Positions 9,559-19,391 of a stretch of DNA of 64,000 bases are shown here, piece by piece. This DNA comes from Chitinophaga pinensis. GTDB taxonomy: Bacteria > Bacteroidota > Bacteroidia > Chitinophagales > Chitinophagaceae. Position 1 is the stretch's first letter. Every line of letters begins with the position of its first letter. A program made the translations under genes and the position numbers. The notes beneath the pieces were generated by a model. That model was not told the DNA's origin. It saw only the letters and a program-made list of their open reading frames with translations, and did no database searches. Location: contig CAMAQL010000002.1 of NCBI GenBank assembly GCA_945860605.1, forward strand, positions 1 to 64,000, given 5' to 3'.

Positions 9559-9969
9559 TTAGTTGGTAATGGTTACCGGTTGTTCCTTCATTGCATTTGG
9601 ATTGTCCTTGTATTTGGACGGACATTTCATGACAATTGAGCTACATTCAAATGCATCTCCTTGAACACGTCCTTTCAATACCAAACGTTCTGACTTTTCC
9701 ATATCGGTGGGCATGGTATTGCGATAAACCACTGCAATTTTACCCCCTAAGCTATCCTCCACATTAAACTTTAATAAATTCGGATCTTTTACCGGATCGT
9801 ATTGAACGGGCACAGATTTATCCATTTTTACGATCAAATTCACATATTTGCCTTCTTTTTGCTTTGCAGAAGCCACTGTTTCATAGCTACTTAAATCACC
9901 TGTATAGCTTATTAACACTACAATTGCGGCCGCAATCATGACCAATAATATAAGATGTGTTTTCTTCAT
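9559..9969 (-). CDS. ccmE: Cytochrome c maturation protein CcmE
   Basis: 136 aa single-TM protein next to ccmF; VVYRNTMPTDMEKSERLVLKGRVQGDAFECSSIVMKCPSKY. Confidence 0.85.
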   Translation of the reverse strand: MKKTHLILLVMIAAAIVVLISYTGDLSSYETVASAKQKEGKYVNLIVKMDKSVPVQYDPVKDPNLLKFNVEDSLGGKIAVVYRNTMPTDMEKSERLVLKGRVQGDAFECSSIVMKCPSKYKDNPNAMKEQPVTITN

Positions 9970-10033
9970 ACCGCAAAGTTAACCAAATGGCCTTAAATTG
10001 CACCAAATTTTACGCATCTCATAAACTTAAATT

Positions 10034-10588
10034 ATGCGCCTTTTTGACTATATCATTGTTTGTAAAAGTCCCGATTTTAAAAACGTAGACCGAATCAGCC
10101 AATGGATGCTTTTCATCACCCTTATGGCGCTTTCCTATTCGCTATATGCAGGTTTATACCCGAGCCCTGCCCTGTTAATTGCAATCATGACTTCGGTGGC
10201 TAGCTGGTGGGTTTTTTGCGTCTATCAAAAGATGAAAGGGGGTGCCCCATACTACCGTTTAGGTTTGGTGTTTGCTTCTTGGGGATGGTTTTTACTACCC
10301 AACGCTTTATTGATAGCTGGTGTGTACTTAATTGCAGCCTTGTTTGAGCGTCAAGTGAAATTCCCTTACGAAATAGCGGTAGACCCTGCTGGAGTTTTAG
10401 TGAACACCTTTCCAAAAAAGTTATATCCATGGGCAGAAATTAACAATATGCTGATTAAAGACGATTATATTACAATCGATTTCAAGAACAATAAATTGAT
10501 CCAAAAACAGATCAATGAACCTGTGACTGAAGCAATCAAAAACGAATTCAATGCTTTTTGCGCAGCGCATCTAGCTAAAAACAACTAA
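10034..10588 (+). CDS. Hypothetical membrane protein
   Basis: 184 aa, several hydrophobic segments followed by a soluble C-terminal part; stop is 2 nt before the radical SAM start. Confidence 0.7.
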   Translation: MRLFDYIIVCKSPDFKNVDRISQWMLFITLMALSYSLYAGLYPSPALLIAIMTSVASWWVFCVYQKMKGGAPYYRLGLVFASWGWFLLPNALLIAGVYLIAALFERQVKFPYEIAVDPAGVLVNTFPKKLYPWAEINNMLIKDDYITIDFKNNKLIQKQINEPVTEAIKNEFNAFCAAHLAKNN

Positions 10589-10590
10589 CT

Positions 10591-11892
10591 ATGGCATTAA
10601 CCGAGTCCCCTTATTTATTGTATTCAGACGGCGAAGGCAACATCTTTGAAGATGAATCCTTATATGTAGTAGGCAGGGCTGGATGGGACGCCTATCCCAT
10701 TCCGGAGGAAGACTGGATCCCCTTGCCAGAAGGTGGAAGTTTATATGAATTACCTGGCAGAAGAGGCATTGGCATTGATGTAGATAGTGGTGAAATGCGT
10801 TTGTGTGAAAAAGGATGGGCAGTCGCTGCTTTCATCCCTCCTGCGCACACTGGATTGTATATTGCGGCGTATGAATCCTTACCAGAAGCTCCATTGTTAC
10901 CCTTATTTTGTTATACCGCTGTGGGTTGGTTAGATGGCATTAACTATGTGCCTGCTGTTAGAATTGAACAAGATATTCGCCAGGATTGTGAAGGATATGA
11001 TCAAGAAACAATTGAGTATGGCACAGCACATTTATTAAAAACTTATGGTGAAAATAGATTGGTGCAACACCTAATGCAAAACTGCTGTATGACCTATCAT
11101 TGTCCTGCTGCAAGAAATTTAGCTATGGGAAGATGGGAATGTCCTATTCCTATTTCACCTGCTTGCAATGCGAATTGCATTGGTTGTATTTCATTCCAAC
11201 CAATCGAGGAAGAAATTGTTTCTAACCAAGAACGTTTATCCTTTAAGCCTACTGCAGCCGAAGTGGTAGAATATACTGTACCACATTTAATGTCTGCACC
11301 TTTTCCAATTGTCAGTTTTGGACAAGGTTGTGAGGGCGAGCCATTGCTCATGTGGGAGACCATCAAAGAAGCGATTATAGAGATTAGAAAACATACGGAC
11401 AAAGGCAGTATCAATATCAATTCAAATGGTTCTAATCCAAAAGCAGTTGCTGAATTGGCTGCTGTTGGTCTGGATAGTTTAAGAGTGAGTACCAATTCTG
11501 CTAGACCTGATATTTACAATGCCTATTACCGTCCAAATAATTACACCTTCCAAGATATTGTTGAAAGTTTAAAAGCAATGACTGCTGCAGGCAAGTGGAC
11601 AAGTATCAATTATTTTGTTTTCCCTGGCATGACGGATACGGTGGCAGAATATGAAGCACTAAGACAATTGATTAAAGACACGGGATTGAAAATGATTCAA
11701 TGGCGCAATTTTAATATTGACCCAGATTGGTATCTAGGCAAAATTGGCGTGACAGAACCAGGTGAGATCATGGGTGTGAAACAAATGATGGAATTAATTA
11801 GAGAAGAATTTCCTGATTTAAAATTTGGTTATTTTAATCCTCCTATCGAAAGAATCAAAGGAGATTACGCAACTGAATTTGCACATCATTAA
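10591..11892 (+). CDS. Radical SAM protein with an additional Cys-rich segment
   Basis: CNANCIGC (CX3CX2C); upstream CC...C...C cluster NCCMTYHCPAARNLAMGRWEC. Confidence 0.85.
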   Translation: MALTESPYLLYSDGEGNIFEDESLYVVGRAGWDAYPIPEEDWIPLPEGGSLYELPGRRGIGIDVDSGEMRLCEKGWAVAAFIPPAHTGLYIAAYESLPEAPLLPLFCYTAVGWLDGINYVPAVRIEQDIRQDCEGYDQETIEYGTAHLLKTYGENRLVQHLMQNCCMTYHCPAARNLAMGRWECPIPISPACNANCIGCISFQPIEEEIVSNQERLSFKPTAAEVVEYTVPHLMSAPFPIVSFGQGCEGEPLLMWETIKEAIIEIRKHTDKGSININSNGSNPKAVAELAAVGLDSLRVSTNSARPDIYNAYYRPNNYTFQDIVESLKAMTAAGKWTSINYFVFPGMTDTVAEYEALRQLIKDTGLKMIQWRNFNIDPDWYLGKIGVTEPGEIMGVKQMMELIREEFPDLKFGYFNPPIERIKGDYATEFAHH

Positions 11893-11904
11893 TGTAACGC
11901 AATC

Positions 11905-12825
11905 TTGAAAAGACATTACAACAAACAAGTTCAATTTGGAACCTTACTAGCCATTATTGCTTGTATCATCTGGTCAGGTAACTTTATCGTTTCTAGGTAT
12001 TCCATACAATTGGCTGGACCAATCAGTCTTGCTTTTTTTAGATGGTTAATTGCTACCATTACGATGCTTCCCTTTGCAATTCAAAATTTTAAAAAGGAAA
12101 AACAATTATTCAAGGCTAATTTTAGTTACTTTTTCTGGATGGCACTAGTTGGTGTTGCCTTATACAACACCATGATTTACCAAGCTGGCCATTCAACAAC
12201 GGCTATCAATATGGCATTATTTGGTTCAATTATTCATCCTATTGTGGCCACATTACTTGCGGCGTGGATTGTGCAAGAAAAATTGAACTGGAAAAGTATC
12301 ACGGGCATTTTCTTAGGCATTTTTGGTATCCTTGTTTTATTAAGTAAAGGCGACCTCAATACCTTACTTCATTTTAAAATTACGAAAGGTGATTTGTGGA
12401 TGATTGGTGCTGGATTATGCTTTGGGACTTATAATGTATTTGTTCGTAAAAAACCAATAGGCATTTCAAATAACAGTTTTCTACTTGTGCTTTTTGCAAT
12501 TGGCACTATTTTATTATGTCCATTTGCTATTTATGAAATGAATTATATTCAACCTGTTCATTTTAACAAACAACTTTTATTCATAGTTTTATATTTAGGA
12601 ATAGGTAACTCCACCATTGCGTATTTGTTATGGAATAAAGCCATACACACGCTAGGATCAGCAAAGACAGCTTTGTTTGGTACTTTAATCCCCTTCCTAA
12701 GTTCCATTGAAGCATTGTTTATTTTGAATGAGCAATTCAATATTTTTCAAATCATTAGTGGTGGGATCATTATTTGCGGAATCGTGATCAACACCTTGCC
12801 ATCAAAAATAAAACATGGCGCTTAG
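11905..12825 (+). CDS. EamA/DMT family transporter
   Basis: Ten TM-like segments, two EamA-type repeats (ACIIWSGNFIVSRYS..., LCFGTYNVFVRKK...); TTG start. Confidence 0.88.
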   Translation: MKRHYNKQVQFGTLLAIIACIIWSGNFIVSRYSIQLAGPISLAFFRWLIATITMLPFAIQNFKKEKQLFKANFSYFFWMALVGVALYNTMIYQAGHSTTAINMALFGSIIHPIVATLLAAWIVQEKLNWKSITGIFLGIFGILVLLSKGDLNTLLHFKITKGDLWMIGAGLCFGTYNVFVRKKPIGISNNSFLLVLFAIGTILLCPFAIYEMNYIQPVHFNKQLLFIVLYLGIGNSTIAYLLWNKAIHTLGSAKTALFGTLIPFLSSIEALFILNEQFNIFQIISGGIIICGIVINTLPSKIKHGA

Positions 12826-13579
12826 TACGATCTTATTTTTATGTTTAATTGCCTTTATAGCAGGCTATGTCGATGCGGTGGTAGGTGGTGGCGGATTGAT
12901 TCAAGTTCCAGCAGGATTGATTGCAATGCCTACGCAAGCAGTTTCAACAGTCATTGGCACACTTAAAGTACCCTCTTTTATAGGGACCTGTTTCGCTACT
13001 TATCAATATTTACAAAGGGTCAAAATTCCATTTTTAAGGATACTCCTATTTACAAGCATTGCATTTACTGCAGCTTTTTCTGGTTCTTTATTACTCACTA
13101 GAATGAGTAGCCAATTTATGAAGCCAGTGATTTTTTTTGTTTTGCTTGCGATGGCGATTTATACATTTACCAAAAAGGACCTTGGACAATCCTTGCGAAA
13201 GGATGACATTCAATTTCCGATGCTAAAAGGCATCCTAATTTGCCTATTCATTGGTTTTTATGATGGTTTCATTGGGCCTGGCGCAGGAAGTTTATTTGTA
13301 TTGGCATTCATTGCAATTTTAGGATATGATTTTATGCAAGCAAGTGCGCATGCAAAAATTGTGAACCTTTCAACTAATCTTGGCTCATTGATCTTATTTA
13401 TAGGCAAGGGCGTGATCCTTTGGCCGGTGGCCATCCCTATGTCTATATGTAACGCCGTAGGTGGATTTTTTGGTTCTAGAATGGCTTTAAAGAAAGGCAA
13501 TCAATTTATTCGTAAAATTTTCTTAATAGTGATCGTAGCTACCCTGTTAAGATTGGGATATGACGTTTTTTTGCATTAA
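12815..13579 (+). CDS. TSUP (TauE/SafE) family anion permease
   Basis: AGYVDAVVGGGGLIQVP and GFYDGFIGPGAGSLFVLAF duplicated signature; overlaps the previous CDS by 11 nt. Confidence 0.9.
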   Translation: MALSTILFLCLIAFIAGYVDAVVGGGGLIQVPAGLIAMPTQAVSTVIGTLKVPSFIGTCFATYQYLQRVKIPFLRILLFTSIAFTAAFSGSLLLTRMSSQFMKPVIFFVLLAMAIYTFTKKDLGQSLRKDDIQFPMLKGILICLFIGFYDGFIGPGAGSLFVLAFIAILGYDFMQASAHAKIVNLSTNLGSLILFIGKGVILWPVAIPMSICNAVGGFFGSRMALKKGNQFIRKIFLIVIVATLLRLGYDVFLH

Positions 13580-13588
13580 TTTTAAGCT

Positions 13589-14371
13589 ATGCAATTGAGT
13601 TTTGAACAAGAAAAAAATATTAAAGCTGCTGTCTATACTGGACTGATCTGTCTTGGACTTTCACTGATCTTTTTTGTTTCAAAATTTCAGGAACCTACAC
13701 CTAAAGTAGTTCCCCCATTGCCTGAATATATGGAGGTGAATTTAGGCAATAGCAATACTGGTGCTGGGGAAATTCCTCCAATGAGTAAAGCAGCGCCTGC
13801 TCCTGAGAAAGGTGCTACATCCACTAAAACAAAAGCGGCTTCTACTGTTGCATCCAAAATAAATGCAGTCTCTAATAATGCCAATGACGAAGCCATTCGT
13901 TCTGGTAAAGTAAAAAATATTGCAAAAAACAATCCAGTGCCTATCCCTGCAAAACCTAAAGCTTTAATGGGGAAATATGCGGGCGGAAACGGAGCTGGCG
14001 GCAATAATCAAGACAGTTATAATAATGTGAAAGACCAAGGTATAGCCGGAGGCAAAGGAGATCAAGGCGTTGAAAATGGTTCTATCAATGGAAAATCCTA
14101 TACCGGCAATGGTGGACCCCTAGTTACAAAAGGTGACCGAAGGGTTACAAAGTCCTATTCATTCAATGGTGATGTGCCTCCTGCAACCATCTATGCAGAG
14201 ATCGAAGTCAATCCAAGTGGTGTGGGAAGGTTTATTCAAATTACAAGAGGCTCCTCCTCCAATGACCCAAAATACAAAAGCGCAATTAAAGAATACTTGA
14301 CAAAAATTAGTTTCAATTCGGCTGATCATAGTTCTACAGTAACTGTGAAATTCAAATTCGATCTCCAATAA
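13589..14371 (+). CDS. TonB-like energy transducer/hypothetical protein with single N-terminal TM
   Basis: N-terminal TM, low-complexity Gly/Asn/Lys linker, C-terminal TonB-like fold (ATIYAEIEVNPSGVGRF...VTVKFKFDLQ). Confidence 0.6.
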   Translation: MQLSFEQEKNIKAAVYTGLICLGLSLIFFVSKFQEPTPKVVPPLPEYMEVNLGNSNTGAGEIPPMSKAAPAPEKGATSTKTKAASTVASKINAVSNNANDEAIRSGKVKNIAKNNPVPIPAKPKALMGKYAGGNGAGGNNQDSYNNVKDQGIAGGKGDQGVENGSINGKSYTGNGGPLVTKGDRRVTKSYSFNGDVPPATIYAEIEVNPSGVGRFIQITRGSSSNDPKYKSAIKEYLTKISFNSADHSSTVTVKFKFDLQ

Positions 14372-14379
14372 GCCACTCA

Positions 14380-15711
14380 ATGTCTATGCGGTATCAAGAA
14401 ACGATTGACTATTTATACACTAGACTCCCTATGTTTAGCAGGATTGGTGCTGCTGCAATCAAACCAAATTTAGACAATACCATTGCTATTTGTAAATTTC
14501 TTGGACATCCAGAAAAAAAAATTAAAACCATTCACATTGCAGGCACCAATGGTAAGGGTTCCACCAGTCATATGCTTGCATCCATTTTTCAGGAAGCGGG
14601 ATACAAAACCGGATTGTACACTTCGCCTCATTTATATGATTTTAGAGAACGTATCAAAGTCAATGGGCAAATGTGTAGTCAAGATTTTGTCATTGACTTT
14701 ACCAATAAAGTAAAACCATGTATTGAAAAAATAGAACCCTCTTTCTTTGAAATCACAGTAGGCATGGCTTTCGATTATTTTGTACAAGAAAAAGTGGACA
14801 TCGCCATCATCGAAACGGGCTTAGGTGGCAGGCTAGACAGTACGAATGTAATTGAGCCAGAACTATCCATCATTACCAATATTGGATTTGACCATATGGC
14901 CCTGCTTGGAAATACTTTAGAAGCCATTGCATCCGAGAAAGCTGGCATCATTAAAAAAGATACACCTGTTGTGATAGGTACTTTAGATACTGCTACAAAA
15001 AAAGTATTTGAGGACAAGGCCAACAAAGAAAATGCACCCATTTATTTTGCAGAAGATTTTATTGAGTTTAAATCCTTTCAAAACAATTGGCAAAATGCTT
15101 TGTTTGAATTCAATCAACCAATGATTCATTTATTAGATGCTCCGCTATTTCCAAAAAATTTCACTATTGAATGCGATTTGCCTGCAAAATACCAAGCTAA
15201 AAATTTAAAAGCAGTGTTAGTGGCCGCTCAATTGCTTTCAACCATGGGCTGGAAGCTTACGTCGGGTAAAGTGATGAAAGCATTGTCACAGATTAAAAAA
15301 AGCAATGGCTTAATGGGCAGATGGGAATGCATTCAAGAAAGCCCAAGAGTCATACTGGATGTGGCGCATAACGAACATGGCGTGCATGCATTGTTAGAAC
15401 AATTAGCATCCTTACATTATCAACAATTACATATTGTCACAGGGATGGTAAAAGATAAAGACATTCAAGCAGTGCTAGAATTACTTCCAAAAAATGCATT
15501 GTATTATTTTACGCAATCACATATCCCAAGAGCATTACCAGTGCATGAATTAGCAGTACAAGCATCAGTCCTTGGGTTAAATGGACATTCCTTTGAAGAT
15601 GTCAATATCGCATTAAAAGGCGCAATAAAAAATGCCAACCACAATGATTTGATTCTTGTGATTGGCAGTATATTTTTAGTCGCTGAGGTTGACAGAACTA
15701 ATTTTTTATAA
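14380..15711 (+). CDS. folC: Bifunctional folylpolyglutamate synthase/dihydrofolate synthase
   Basis: IHIAGTNGKGSTSHMLASI, SPHLYDFRERI, ETGLGGRLDSTN, DVAHNEHG motifs. Confidence 0.95.
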   Translation: MSMRYQETIDYLYTRLPMFSRIGAAAIKPNLDNTIAICKFLGHPEKKIKTIHIAGTNGKGSTSHMLASIFQEAGYKTGLYTSPHLYDFRERIKVNGQMCSQDFVIDFTNKVKPCIEKIEPSFFEITVGMAFDYFVQEKVDIAIIETGLGGRLDSTNVIEPELSIITNIGFDHMALLGNTLEAIASEKAGIIKKDTPVVIGTLDTATKKVFEDKANKENAPIYFAEDFIEFKSFQNNWQNALFEFNQPMIHLLDAPLFPKNFTIECDLPAKYQAKNLKAVLVAAQLLSTMGWKLTSGKVMKALSQIKKSNGLMGRWECIQESPRVILDVAHNEHGVHALLEQLASLHYQQLHIVTGMVKDKDIQAVLELLPKNALYYFTQSHIPRALPVHELAVQASVLGLNGHSFEDVNIALKGAIKNANHNDLILVIGSIFLVAEVDRTNFL

Positions 15712-15713
15712 AA

Positions 15714-16241
15714 TTACCATCCCTTATTTGCTCTTAAAGTAGTGATATGTGCCACATGATGTTTGCCATGCCATGCATACACTGCAAATAAATCCCAAAG
15801 ACTTACTTCTGCATTTTTTCCAGGATGAAATATTTTTCTTTGCCATTGTTCCTCCGTTAAACTCGCTAATAAATTAGCCCATCTTTCATGTAAGGCATGC
15901 AATAAAGTCATTGAATAATTAATGGGTGTATCCAATGCATCTGCCATCGATACCCACTTGTTTTCATCGTATGCTTTTACAGTAGGTACTTCTTCGGTTA
16001 AACCTAATTTAAATCTTGCAAACGCATTCATATGACTATCTGCAATATGATGTACCAACTGTTGCACCGTCCATCCTCCTTCTCTGTAGGGTGTATTTAA
16101 ATGTACTTGATCTAAATTCAATACCGCCATTTCAACATCTGTTGGTAAATGCCTCAATGCATTGATCCATTCTTTTTTAGTGGCTTCTGAATAGGGTTTC
16201 AATTCATACTTACCAATGGGGTATTTAGGGTCTGTTGTCAT
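15714..16241 (-). CDS. YfiT/DinB-like putative metal-dependent hydrolase (bacillithiol transferase family)
   Basis: [32 protein letters not shown] and [12 protein letters not shown] motifs. Confidence 0.88.
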   Translation of the reverse strand: [175 protein letters not shown]

Positions 16242-16251
16242 ATTGTATTAT

Positions 16252-17013
16252 TTAATCTTCTCTTAATTGTTTTCCTGTCATATGGATAAAAACATCTTCC
16301 AAATTTGCCTTCTTTACTTCTTTTTCTTTTTCAAATCCACTCTCTACCAACTCGTCTATCAATTGATTGGGTGAATTAATGCCAATGATTTTACCACTAT
16401 CAATGATCGCCACTCTATCGCATAGCACTTCTGCTTCATCCATATAATGTGTTGTAATAATGACAGTGGTGCCATTGTTTCTAATTTCTTGAATCAAATC
16501 CCAAAGATTACGTCTAGCTTGAGGATCCAAACCTGTTGTAGGTTCATCTAAGAAAATGATTTTAGGACGATTGATGAATGTAGTGGCAATTGAAAATCTT
16601 TGCTTCTGTCCCCCACTCAATTCCTTAAACTTTGATTTTGCTTTATCTACTAAATCTACTTTAGCCAATAGCTCCATCGGATCCATCTCCATTTGATACA
16701 ACCCAACAAATAATTGAATCAGTTCTGTTAAATTCAAATTAGGGTAAAATCCAGCAGTCTGTAATTGTACCCCAATGATTTTCTTAATGGCTTCTGGATC
16801 TGTGTCTAAATTCATCCCATCTACGATCACTGTTCCTCCAGACTTTTGCCTCAAAGTTTCAATGATTTCTAATGTGGTTGACTTCCCAGCACCATTCGGT
16901 CCTAATAAACCAAAAATCTCTCCTTTAAATACGTCAAAGCTAATGCCTCTAACTGCTTCAAAGTCGCCGTAGGACTTGGTCAAATCCTTCACTTGTATGA
17001 TGGGTTCTTTCAT
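16252..17013 (-). CDS. ABC transporter ATP-binding protein
   Basis: Walker A GPNGAGKST, signature LSGGQKQRF, Walker B IIFLDEPTTGLDP. Confidence 0.93.
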   Translation of the reverse strand: MKEPIIQVKDLTKSYGDFEAVRGISFDVFKGEIFGLLGPNGAGKSTTLEIIETLRQKSGGTVIVDGMNLDTDPEAIKKIIGVQLQTAGFYPNLNLTELIQLFVGLYQMEMDPMELLAKVDLVDKAKSKFKELSGGQKQRFSIATTFINRPKIIFLDEPTTGLDPQARRNLWDLIQEIRNNGTTVIITTHYMDEAEVLCDRVAIIDSGKIIGINSPNQLIDELVESGFEKEKEVKKANLEDVFIHMTGKQLRED

Positions 17014-17087
17014 GAATTCTTGTATTAAATCGTTCTTTAGCAAAAATAACCTAACTAACTTATATTTGCCCTATCAAAATCAGTTAT

Positions 17088-18209
17088 ATGAAGGTAGGTA
17101 TTTTAGGCGGTGGACAATTGGGAAGGATGCTTTTACAAGCAGCAGCGAATTATGATCTAACTACTTATGTTTTAGAAAAAGATCCCCACTGTCCAGCAGC
17201 GCATTTATGCCACCATTTTACAAAAGGAGATATTTTAGATTACGATACGGTGTATCAATTTGGAAAACAAGTAGACGCCTTAACGATTGAGATCGAAGCT
17301 GTCAATGTGGATGCTTTAACTCAATTAGAAAAAGAAGGTGTAAAAATATATCCTACCCCATCGGCCATTCGAACTATTAAAAATAAAATTGCACAAAAAC
17401 AGTTTTATGCAGACAACGAAATTCCTAGTTCCAATTTTGTGATCACGGATTCTGCAGAAGCAATTCGCCAACACATAGGACTATTACCTGCGGTACATAA
17501 ATTAGCAGAGGGAGGCTATGATGGCAAGGGTGTTCAAATCATTGAAGACGAAAAAGCCATTGCATTGGGTTTTAATGCGCCTGCTGTATTAGAAGAAAAA
17601 GTAAAGATTGTCAAAGAATTGGCATTAATTGTAGGCATGAATTCAAAAGGTGAAACAGTCATCTTCCCTCCTGCCGAAATGGTTTTTGACCCTGTATATA
17701 ATTTGTTAGACTACCAATTAAGTCCAGCAAAAATTGAAGAAAAGCAACTTTGGAAAGCCGAAGCCATTGCAAGAAAAGTAGTACAATCTCTAAAGAGTCC
17801 AGGCCTTTTTGCAATTGAATTATTTGTGGATCAAAAAGGAGATATTCTTGTCAATGAAACTGCACCAAGAGTGCATAATAGTGGACACCATTCTATTGAA
17901 GCCAATTACTCTAGTCAGTATGATATGTTATTAAGAATTATTTTAGATTACCCTTTAGGCAACCCAGCACCTATCTTGCCAAGTGCAATAGTGAATCTCA
18001 TAGGTGCAGAAGGCTATACTGGTGATGTGGTGTATGAGGGTTTGGATGAAGTGATGAAGATGGACAATGTATTTGTGCACCTTTATGGTAAAACCACCAC
18101 AAAGCCAGGCAGAAAAATGGGACATGTCACTATCATGAGCAATGACTATATGGATTTAACACATAAGGCAAACAAAATCAAACATACCCTCAAAGTCATT
18201 AGCAAATAG
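17088..18209 (+). CDS. purK: 5-(carboxyamino)imidazole ribonucleotide synthase
   Basis: ATP-grasp; ILGGGQLGRMLLQAA, AEGGYDGKGVQ, NETAPRVHNSGH motifs. Confidence 0.95.
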   Translation: MKVGILGGGQLGRMLLQAAANYDLTTYVLEKDPHCPAAHLCHHFTKGDILDYDTVYQFGKQVDALTIEIEAVNVDALTQLEKEGVKIYPTPSAIRTIKNKIAQKQFYADNEIPSSNFVITDSAEAIRQHIGLLPAVHKLAEGGYDGKGVQIIEDEKAIALGFNAPAVLEEKVKIVKELALIVGMNSKGETVIFPPAEMVFDPVYNLLDYQLSPAKIEEKQLWKAEAIARKVVQSLKSPGLFAIELFVDQKGDILVNETAPRVHNSGHHSIEANYSSQYDMLLRIILDYPLGNPAPILPSAIVNLIGAEGYTGDVVYEGLDEVMKMDNVFVHLYGKTTTKPGRKMGHVTIMSNDYMDLTHKANKIKHTLKVISK

Positions 18210-18217
18210 CTTCTTGC

Positions 18218-19210
18218 TTATTCGCCACTTGATAATGTTGCTGGCTTTGGCTTTGCAACTATGATTTTTTTCTTAACAGCAAGGCTTCTGGAATAACCAA
18301 TACCTATAATACTCTTGGTTTGTAAACCTGGTGATTTATTGAATGGGCCAAAAATGCGAATCTTATCATCATAAATTAAATCCAAACTATAAGTAGCAGA
18401 AAAGTATTTATTAATCTTAAATGAAAATAAATTGGTCATGTATAAATTTATATTCTCAGGTTTGTCATAGTAATTAGAGAAAAAATCTGCACGACCCCTG
18501 TAAGTAATATTTGTAGCAATGACTTTATTATAGTTTACAGTAACAAACAAACCTGTTTCTCGCTTCACCATTGATCCTGAATCCACACCGTATTTACCAA
18601 GGGTTGATAAACTTTTATTCAAAACCAATGTCGTTCTTGAAGTTAAAGGAGAAAAGAAGACTGAAAAATCTTTGTTAGGCTTATAATCCAAACCAGCAGA
18701 AATAATCATATACGCAGGTGCAAAAAATGAAGAAGTAAATGAAGCTTTATTGCCACTAAAACTATAACCATCAAAAAGTTGAGAACGGAAATTAAATAAC
18801 CCTGAGAGATACCATTTACCCGATGAGTCCATTTTATAACCATACTTGCTAAGTAGATCAAAGCGGTCATCATTCTTTCTGCCTCCTTGAGATGTGGACT
18901 GAACAAATCCAAGATTCACATCTAAATTATTATCCCAACTTTGACGCTCTTTTTTATAGAATGCGAAATAATTAAAATAACTATTAATATTCAAATTAAA
19001 GTTATCACCCCCAGCTGCCCAATTGCTCAATGAACTTTGTGCCACATTTAAATTGAACAAACCTCCATGTTTCCAATTCCAGTTTGCTGTATCTGTGTCT
19101 TTTTTAATATTCCTTGAAGTCTCGGATCTTAATTTTGCCACCACCAATTCTTGCGCAGTCGCACTAAACAAGCAAAAAACTGTCAATAATAAAAGGAATC
19201 CCTTGAGCAT
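18218..19210 (-). CDS. DUF3078 domain-containing outer-membrane beta-barrel protein
   Basis: Signal peptide; NWKHGGLFNLNVAQSSLSNWAAGGDNFNLNINSYFNYFAFYKK is typical of Bacteroidota DUF3078. Confidence 0.8.
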   Translation of the reverse strand: MLKGFLLLLTVFCLFSATAQELVVAKLRSETSRNIKKDTDTANWNWKHGGLFNLNVAQSSLSNWAAGGDNFNLNINSYFNYFAFYKKERQSWDNNLDVNLGFVQSTSQGGRKNDDRFDLLSKYGYKMDSSGKWYLSGLFNFRSQLFDGYSFSGNKASFTSSFFAPAYMIISAGLDYKPNKDFSVFFSPLTSRTTLVLNKSLSTLGKYGVDSGSMVKRETGLFVTVNYNKVIATNITYRGRADFFSNYYDKPENINLYMTNLFSFKINKYFSATYSLDLIYDDKIRIFGPFNKSPGLQTKSIIGIGYSRSLAVKKKIIVAKPKPATLSSGE

Positions 19211-19342
19211 GCGCTAATTTTTATAAATATACAACCTAGTCAATAACCGATTGACTATTAGGTTGATATAAAATATAATACAATATATCTTGTTCTATTT
19301 TAATCATTTGTATATCAATCAATTAGGAATTTTGTCTGACAA

Positions 19343-19374
19343 GTTGACACATAAAAATATTTTGACTAAGTTTG
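19343..19374 (+). promoter_or_regulatory. Candidate promoter for miaB
   Basis: GTTG (19343-19346) - N20 - TAAGTTTG (19367-19374), 18 nt before ATG at 19392. Confidence 0.5.
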
Positions 19375-19391
19375 CAGTTCAAAATGAGTGC

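Noticed and set aside
11097-11495. 132-aa minus ORF inside the radical SAM gene
   Set aside because: Overlaps the conserved radical SAM core on the opposite strand; no independent support.
13687-14004. Gly/Ala-rich 105-aa minus ORF opposite the TonB-like gene
   Set aside because: Mirror of the low-complexity linker; the + strand frame has the N-terminal TM and TonB-like C-terminus.
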